From: Acidimicrobiia bacterium
GTDB lineage: Bacteria; Actinomycetota; Acidimicrobiia; Acidimicrobiales; AC-14
Length of the DNA stretch: 64,000 nucleotides
NCBI GenBank assembly: GCA_023264995.1
Contig: JAHFUR010000017.1
Span: 18,349-82,348, forward strand
Direction: 5' to 3'
Shown: one piece after another, positions 59,583 to 64,000 of the stretch
Position numbering within the stretch: position 1 is the stretch's first letter
Layout: every line of letters begins with the position of its first letter
Translations under genes and position numbers: made by a program
Notes under the pieces: model-generated
Database searches by the model: none
The model's input: the letters and a program-made list of their open reading frames with translations, nothing else
Told to the model about the DNA's origin: nothing

Positions 59583-59584
59583 GG

Positions 59585-60487
59585 TCAGGTCCCCGCCCGG
59601 TCGCCGGCGGCCAGGGCGACGACCTCGGCGACGAGGGTGGCGGCTGTGGCCCCCCCGGCCGGCGCCGGGGCCGGCCGCTCGGCCCAGCCGGGAGCGCCGG
59701 CCACCAGATGGGCCAGGAACTCGACGTTGCCCTCGGCCCCCCGCAGCGGCGACATCATCAGGCCCCTGGTCTCCGTACCAAGGTCGGCGTACGCAGCGAG
59801 CACTCCGAGGAGCGCGTCGGCCCACACCGCCGGGTCGCGGATGACGCCCTTCTCCTTGCTGGCCTCGGCCCGGCCGGCCTCGAACTGGGGCTTGACCAGC
59901 AACACCAGGTCGGCCCCCGGGCCGGCCAGGCCGAGCAGGGCCGGCGCCACGGTCCGGAGGGAGATGAAGGCCAGGTCGGCCACGATCAGGTCGAAACCGC
60001 CGGCGGGGCGGTCGGCGCCGAGGTCCGCCGGCGCCAGGGTGCGGATGTTCGTGCGCTCCCGCACGGTGACCCGCTCGTCGGCCCGCAGCGCCATGTCGAG
60101 CTGGCCCCGGCCCACGTCGACGGCGACCACGTGGGCCGCGCCCCGCTGCAGCAGGCAGTCGGTGAACCCGCCGGTGCTAGCGCCGGCGTCGAGCGCCGTC
60201 CGGCCCGTGGCGTCGAGGGCGAAGCGGTCGAGCGCGGCATCGAGCTTGTCCCCGCCCCGGCTGACGAACCGCGGCCGGGGGCCCTGCAGGGTGACGGGGT
60301 CGTCGGCGTCGACCATGCGGGCCGCCTTGGTGGCCGGTACCCCGCGCACGAGCACCCGGCCCGCGCTGATCTCACCCTGCGCCCGGTCCCGGCTGGGGAC
60401 CAGCCCCCGGCGCACCAGCTCCGTGTCGAGCCGCCGGCGCAGGGTCTCAGCCGTTCGGTCGATGGGCTCCGCCGGCGGGCGGGGCAC
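59585..60487 (-). CDS. tlyA: TlyA-family rRNA methyltransferase / S4-domain protein
   Basis: A 300-aa protein with an N-terminal S4 RNA-binding domain (RRLDTELVRRGLVPSRDRAQGEISAGRVLVRG) and a FtsJ-like methyltransferase domain (ALDAGASTGGFTDCLLQRGAAHVVAVDVGRGQLD, DLIVADLAFISLRTVAPALLG, LLVKPQFEAGRAEASKEKGV). TlyA methylates 16S and 23S rRNA 2'-hydroxyls in mycobacteria. The start is uncertain: GTG 60487 is the in-frame codon nearest the S4 domain, while the promoter box lies about 90 nt further upstream beside an out-of-frame ATG. It is the first gene of the long envelope operon. Confidence 0.85.
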   Translation of the reverse strand: MPRPPAEPIDRTAETLRRRLDTELVRRGLVPSRDRAQGEISAGRVLVRGVPATKAARMVDADDPVTLQGPRPRFVSRGGDKLDAALDRFALDATGRTALDAGASTGGFTDCLLQRGAAHVVAVDVGRGQLDMALRADERVTVRERTNIRTLAPADLGADRPAGGFDLIVADLAFISLRTVAPALLGLAGPGADLVLLVKPQFEAGRAEASKEKGVIRDPAVWADALLGVLAAYADLGTETRGLMMSPLRGAEGNVEFLAHLVAGAPGWAERPAPAPAGGATAATLVAEVVALAAGDRAGT

Positions 60488-60572
60488 CAGGGTGCTCCGC
60501 CGGCGTCGATGGGCCGGGGCGGGCGGGCGCAGGGACCGCGGTGAACCCAGTCCGTGAGAAGGCGCCCGACAT
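60447..60572 (-). CDS. Out-of-frame leaderless mini-ORF overlapping the tlyA start (speculative)
   Basis: ATG 60572 is 6 nt after a TAGGCT box on the minus strand, in the position used by other starts in this window, but it is not in frame with tlyA. It encodes 41 residues (MSGAFSRTGFTAVPAP...) ending at TGA 60447-60449, overlapping the tlyA start by about 40 nt. It could be a leader peptide, a chance frame, or the sign of a frameshift at the tlyA 5' end. Confidence 0.2.
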   Translation of the reverse strand: MSGAFSRTGFTAVPAPARPGPSTPAEHPGAPPAGGAHRPNG

Positions 60573-60578
60573 GCGACG

Positions 60579-60584
60579 AGCCTA
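60579..60584 (-). promoter_or_regulatory. -10 box TAGGCT for the tlyA operon
   Basis: AGCCTA on the plus strand is TAGGCT on the minus strand. It lies 33 bp from the rhomboid -10 box facing the other way, forming a compact divergent promoter. Confidence 0.4.
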
Positions 60585-60616
60585 CCCGGCAGCCCTGGCC
60601 GGACGAGGGCCGGACA

Positions 60617-60622
60617 TAAGCT
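60617..60622 (+). promoter_or_regulatory. -10 box TAAGCT for the rhomboid gene
   Basis: TAAGCT is followed by 7 nt and the GTG at 60630, without a ribosome site. Confidence 0.5.
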
Positions 60623-60629
60623 CCCGCCG

Positions 60630-61415
60630 GTGATCCCGATCAAGGACTACAACCCCACGCGGCGGTTCCCGATGATCACCCTCGTGCTCATCGCCATCAA
60701 CATCGGCGTCTATTTCTTCGTCCAGCGACCGTTCGACTCGACCACCAGCCAGGCCGCCTTCTCCTACCAGGTGGCGGCCATCCCCTGCGAGGTGGTCCAC
60801 GGCCGGCCCCTCACCGAGGACGAGGTCGTGCGCACCCTCGAGGCGAACGACGCCACCGCCTGCGGGGCCCGCACCGCCGGCGGGAGCAGCCAGGCGGTCT
60901 TCCCCCACAAGTCGGTGTGGCTGGCCGTCCTGTACTCGATGTTCCTCCACGGCAGCCTGCTCCACCTGGGCGGGAACATGCTCTTCCTGTGGATCTTCGG
61001 CAACAACATCGAGGACCGCATGGGCATCCCGGGCTACATCGGCTTCTACCTGCTGGCCGGGTTGGTGGCCTCGGCCGCCCACATCATCGTCCAACCCAAC
61101 AGCACCGTCCCGGTGATCGGGGCGTCGGGGGCCATCGCCGGGGTCATGGGCGCGTACGTGGTGCTGTTCCCCAACGTCAAGATCCGGTCGCTGATCATCC
61201 TGTTGATCGTGCCGATCTTTCGCGACATCTCAGCCAAGTGGTGGTTGGGCTTCTGGTTCGTGACCCAGTTCTTCACCAACCCCAACGACGGGGTGGCGTG
61301 GGTGGCCCACGTGGGCGGGTTCCTGTTCGGCGCCCTGGTGGCCCTCTTCCTGCGTGACCGCCTGCGCCCGTCGCGAGCCCCCGCCCTGGCGCCCGCCCCC
61401 AACCCGATGTGGTGA
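60630..61415 (+). CDS. Rhomboid-family intramembrane serine protease
   Basis: A 261-aa membrane protease with about six to seven helices. The catalytic dyad is Ser166 in GASGAIAGVMGAY and His227 in VAHVGGFLFGAL. The conserved HGSLLHLGGNMLFLWIFGNNIEDRMG, with its HxxxN, forms the loop and oxyanion side. It would cut membrane-spanning helices of other proteins. GTG 60630 follows its -10 box by 7 nt. It is divergent from tlyA, and the DUF1015 gene follows 23 nt downstream. Its substrates are unknown. Confidence 0.92.
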   Translation: MIPIKDYNPTRRFPMITLVLIAINIGVYFFVQRPFDSTTSQAAFSYQVAAIPCEVVHGRPLTEDEVVRTLEANDATACGARTAGGSSQAVFPHKSVWLAVLYSMFLHGSLLHLGGNMLFLWIFGNNIEDRMGIPGYIGFYLLAGLVASAAHIIVQPNSTVPVIGASGAIAGVMGAYVVLFPNVKIRSLIILLIVPIFRDISAKWWLGFWFVTQFFTNPNDGVAWVAHVGGFLFGALVALFLRDRLRPSRAPALAPAPNPMW

Positions 61416-61438
61416 CCTGGCTCTGCTAGGCAGGAGCG

Positions 61439-62647
61439 GTGCCCCGCTTCGAACCGTTCCCCGGTGTCCGCTACGACCTGGCGCGCGTCGACCTCGACGA
61501 CGTCGTGGCCCCGCCCTATGACGTCATCGGCCCCGACGACCAGCTCGCGCTCGAAGCCCGCAGCCCCTACAACGTCGTCCGCATCGACCTGGCCCGCGAC
61601 GAGGCCGGGACGGACCGCTACACGGCGGCCGGCCGGCGTTTTGACGACTGGCTGGCCGCCGGCATCCTCCGCACCGACCCCGAGCCCGGTTTCTACGCCT
61701 ACCGCATGGGCTACCACGACCCGGAGGGCCTGAGCCGCCAGATCGTGGGCGTGCTCGGTGCCCTGGAGGTCGTGGCCCCGGGCCAGGGCGACGTGCTGCC
61801 CCACGAAGAGACCCAGCCCAAGGTGCGCGACGACCGCCTGCGCCTGCTACGGGCCTGCCAGGCCGACCTGTCGCCCGTCTGGGGCCTGTCCATGGCCGAG
61901 GGCCTCACCGAGCTGGCCAGCGCCGGCGGCGGGGCTCCTGTGGCCCGCTGCACCGACGAGGAGGGCGTGCACCACCGCCTGTGGCGGTTGACCCAGCCCG
62001 GCCTGGTCGAGGCCATCGCCGCCACCGTCGCCTCGGCCCCGGTGGTCATCGCCGACGGCCACCACCGGTACGCCACCGCGCTGGCCCACCGCGACGAGGT
62101 GCGGGCGGCCAACGGCGGGGCGGCACCGGGCGCCGACCTCCTGCTGGCCCTGGTGTGCGAGCTGACCGACGGGCAGGCCAGCGTGCGGCCCATCCACCGA
62201 GTGGTCCGCGGCCTGCCCGGCGGTTTCAACCTGGTCGCCGCGCTGGAGCCGTTCTTCGAGCCGGCGCCGGCCGGCGCCCTGGCCTCACTACCCGACCGCA
62301 TGGCCGAGGCCGGCGCCCTCGGCCTGGTGCTCGGCCCCGAGCGCACGTTCCTGCTCGTGCCCCGGGCGGCCCCCGGCGCCGGCGCCGGCGAGCCGCAGCC
62401 CGACGCCGCCCTGCTCGACGCCGCCCTGGCCATCCTCCCGGCCCACACGCTGACCTTCGAGCACGCCCTCGACGCCGTGAGCGCCGCGGTGACGTCAGCC
62501 CCGGGCACCGCCGCCGTCCTGCTCCGGCCCGTCGACGTGCGCCAGATCGCCCGTACGGCCGTGGCCGGCCGGACGATGCCGACCAAGACCACCTTCTTCC
62601 ACCCGAAGCCCCGCACCGGGATGGTCTTCCGCCGCCTGTCCGGCTGA
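61439..62647 (+). CDS. DUF1015 family protein
   Basis: A 402-aa cytoplasmic protein. The start FEPFPGVRYDLARVDLDDVVAPPYDVIGPDDQ and LEARSPYNVVRIDLARDE are diagnostic of DUF1015, as is VVIADGHHRYATALAHRDEV with its ADGHHRY motif. These residues look catalytic or metal-binding, but no function is firmly established; links with D-3-phosphoglycerate or serine metabolism have been suggested from gene neighbourhoods. The GTG 61439 start follows a weak TAGGCA and an AGGAG that is too close to be an ideal ribosome site. Confidence 0.88.
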   Translation: MPRFEPFPGVRYDLARVDLDDVVAPPYDVIGPDDQLALEARSPYNVVRIDLARDEAGTDRYTAAGRRFDDWLAAGILRTDPEPGFYAYRMGYHDPEGLSRQIVGVLGALEVVAPGQGDVLPHEETQPKVRDDRLRLLRACQADLSPVWGLSMAEGLTELASAGGGAPVARCTDEEGVHHRLWRLTQPGLVEAIAATVASAPVVIADGHHRYATALAHRDEVRAANGGAAPGADLLLALVCELTDGQASVRPIHRVVRGLPGGFNLVAALEPFFEPAPAGALASLPDRMAEAGALGLVLGPERTFLLVPRAAPGAGAGEPQPDAALLDAALAILPAHTLTFEHALDAVSAAVTSAPGTAAVLLRPVDVRQIARTAVAGRTMPTKTTFFHPKPRTGMVFRRLSG

Positions 62648-62675
62648 CGGCCGGCTCGGTGCGCGAACGGCCAGG

Positions 62676-63032
62676 TCACCGAAGGGCCTCGGCCAGACGG
62701 GCCTGCGCCCGATCAAGGGCTGCGGCGGCCCGCTTGGCATGGCGAGCGCTGATCACGGCCTCGGCCACCACCTCGGTGCGGCTCTGCGTGCTGCCGCCGG
62801 CTCGGAAGAACCGCCTCCGGACCCGGCCGATCACCAGCATGCGCTCGTCGACATCGTGGTCGCCGGCGCTGGCCGGTGCGCCGACCCACACCACCGGCAC
62901 GGTCTCGGCCCGCTCGCCGGGCCGGTCGACCGTCACTTCATACGCCACCATCCGGTCGCCCGAGGGCAGCTCCCTCGTCTCCGCCGGCCGGGCCAGCCGC
63001 CCGATCAGCACCACCACATTGGTCACGTCCAT
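62676..63032 (-). CDS. Single-stranded DNA-binding protein-like OB-fold protein
   Basis: A 118-aa protein whose first ~95 residues match the SSB OB-fold: DVTNVVVLIGRLARPAETRELPSGDRMVAYEVTVDR, VPVVWVGAPASAGDHDVDERMLVIGRVRRRFFRAGGSTQSRTEVVAEAVI. It lacks the long acidic C-terminal tail (DDDIPF-type) of the main SSB, so it is a paralogue that should bind ssDNA but not recruit partners in the usual way. ATG 63032 has GAAGGGG upstream, and a TAGAGT box on the minus strand lies at 63077-63082. It is downstream of the TPR gene and convergent with DUF1015. Confidence 0.8.
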   Translation of the reverse strand: MDVTNVVVLIGRLARPAETRELPSGDRMVAYEVTVDRPGERAETVPVVWVGAPASAGDHDVDERMLVIGRVRRRFFRAGGSTQSRTEVVAEAVISARHAKRAAAALDRAQARLAEALR

Positions 63033-63099
63033 CCCCTTCGTCGGCACCGACTGACGAGGGGGAAGCGTCGAGGTGAACTCTACCGGGAGGGTACGACAG

Positions 63100-63966
63100 T
63101 CATCCCAGGCCGGCGAGGCGCTCGGCGGTGTCGGCCAGGCCCGGGTCGACAGCCACCACCCGGCCGAACAAGTCCCGGGCCTTGGGGGTGTCGCCGGCCC
63201 GCTCGTAGAGGTCGGCGAGGGCGTACCAGAGCCGGGCGTGATGGGCGCCCGCACCCCGGGCCGGGCGCAGCGGGCCTCGTTCCAGCAGCTGGATGGCCCC
63301 GTTGATATCGCCTTGGTCGGCCAGGGCGCCGGCGGCCACGATCCGGCCCTCGGTGACCAGGGCCGCCCCGGGCGACGCCTCCCGGAGCTCGTCCCACAGC
63401 TCGGTCACCAGGTCGTAGCGCTTCAGGGCCCGGTAGCAGTCGGCCAGCACCGGGTGCTGTTCCACCGAGCCGCCGCCCAGCTGGCGGAACACCTCGAGCT
63501 CCTTGGCCGCCGCCGCCCACTGGCCCGTGCCATAGAGGGCCAGGCCGGTCAGCTCCCGCACCGCCGGCACCCCGGGCGCCTCCTTGCTCAGGGGCCGCAG
63601 GATGCGGAGGGCGTCGGCCAGGTGGTCCCGCTCGAAAGCGTCGGCGGCTTGGCCGAGCCGGCGCTCCACCCGGGGCGCCAGCGACGGTTCGACGGCGCTC
63701 GCCACCTCCTTGGTGACCAGCTTCGACACCTTTCGGGCCCGAGGATGCCCACCGCCGGCAACGGCGGAGCCGGCCGAGACGGCGGTGGGCCGCGGCGGGC
63801 CCGCCGGCGGCGGCCGTCGGGCCGGAGGCTGGCGGGTCCACTCCTCCGGCTCCCACTGCGGCGGGCGACCCCGGTCGCGGACCTCCGGCTTCTGCTCCTC
63901 CCGGTCCGGCGCCGGCCGCACCGTCCGGGCCCCGCTGCGGGCCACCTTCCCCCACGTCGAGGGCAT
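63100..63966 (-). CDS. TPR-repeat protein with basic/proline-rich N-terminus (start possibly outside window)
   Basis: A protein of at least 288 aa. The first ~80 residues are disordered and rich in Arg, Pro and Gly, followed by about five degenerate TPR-like helix pairs (for example DALRILRPLSKEAPGVPAVRELTGLALYGTGQWAAAAKELEVF, LADCYRALKRYDLVTELWDEL, LWYALADLYERAGDTPKARDLFGRVVAVDPG). It would serve as a protein-binding scaffold. ATG 63966 is the first start available, but the frame stays open to the window edge, so the true start may lie beyond. The SSB-like gene is 67 nt downstream. Confidence 0.75.
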   Translation of the reverse strand: MPSTWGKVARSGARTVRPAPDREEQKPEVRDRGRPPQWEPEEWTRQPPARRPPPAGPPRPTAVSAGSAVAGGGHPRARKVSKLVTKEVASAVEPSLAPRVERRLGQAADAFERDHLADALRILRPLSKEAPGVPAVRELTGLALYGTGQWAAAAKELEVFRQLGGGSVEQHPVLADCYRALKRYDLVTELWDELREASPGAALVTEGRIVAAGALADQGDINGAIQLLERGPLRPARGAGAHHARLWYALADLYERAGDTPKARDLFGRVVAVDPGLADTAERLAGLG

Positions 63967-64000
63967 CGGGGGCTCGGCCGACCGGCCGCCGCGCCGCGAC

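Overview
The window is very GC-rich (codon third positions almost all G or C) and is packed with short-overlap operons. Several gene sets point to an actinomycete: an OpcA-type pentose-phosphate cluster (tal-zwf-opcA-pgl, with a divergent tkt), a fused CofG/CofH FO synthase (FbiC), a FurA-KatG pair, and the order tlyA-nadK-recN-steA-mctB-murJ known from mycobacteria and relatives. The style (no mycolic-acid genes, many GTG starts, TANNNT boxes 6-10 nt before first-gene start codons) fits class Acidimicrobiia best, but that placement is inference.

Layout. 1-1.6 kb: end of a phosphate (Pst) transporter operon and its response regulator. 1.6-6.9 kb: a two-gene module of an LCAT-like lipase and a transglutaminase-like/STAND NTPase protein, the best candidate for an undescribed system; a 483-bp gap follows. 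7.3-13.8 kb: polyphosphate genes (ppk1, CYTH-CHAD, Nudix, SixA; a PadR regulator; ppx). 13.8-18.5 kb: an NMT1/SsuA-type ABC importer, a methyltransferase and an acyl-CoA-dehydrogenase-fold flavoenzyme. 18.5-22 kb: ACP, acyl-CoA ligase and ArsR regulator divergent from a ketosynthase. 22-24 kb: small HTH protein, DUF3052, DedA-like and TetR genes. 24-32 kb: pentose phosphate pathway with a FIST protein. 32-36 kb: a redox group (3Fe-4S ferredoxin, NuoF-like flavoprotein, haem membrane protein, ApbE). 36-39.4 kb: SnoaL-like protein, P450, acyl-ACP-desaturase-like diiron protein, monooxygenase-like protein and a secreted protein. 39.5-42.3 kb: furA-katG. 42.3-47.2 kb: FbiC, LOG and Uma2 genes. 47.2-49.4 kb: a GT-C-like membrane protein and an MTHFR-like protein. 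49.4-60.5 kb: one long minus-strand operon joining RNA methylation, NAD kinase, DNA repair and cell-envelope flippase/glycosyltransferase genes. 60.6-64 kb: rhomboid, DUF1015, SSB-like and TPR genes.

The most unusual non-coding signal is a two-hairpin element of about 65-69 bp. It sits at start/stop junctions in two unrelated operons (33.56-33.78 kb, three tandem copies; 53.28-53.36 kb, one copy). The two loci differ in sequence but keep the same fold, the same 11-nt linker and the same CGGGA loop, with compensating base changes. In both, a copy of the flanking 14-bp sequence places a GTG at or just before the start of the downstream gene.

Other regulatory structure includes a widespread TANNNT leaderless-start pattern that helps fix many starts, direct repeats one helical turn apart in front of an excisionase-like HTH gene, tandem palindromes between the divergent redox genes, and two strong bidirectional terminators (after apbE and katG). 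All calls were made by eye; no alignment or database search was run.
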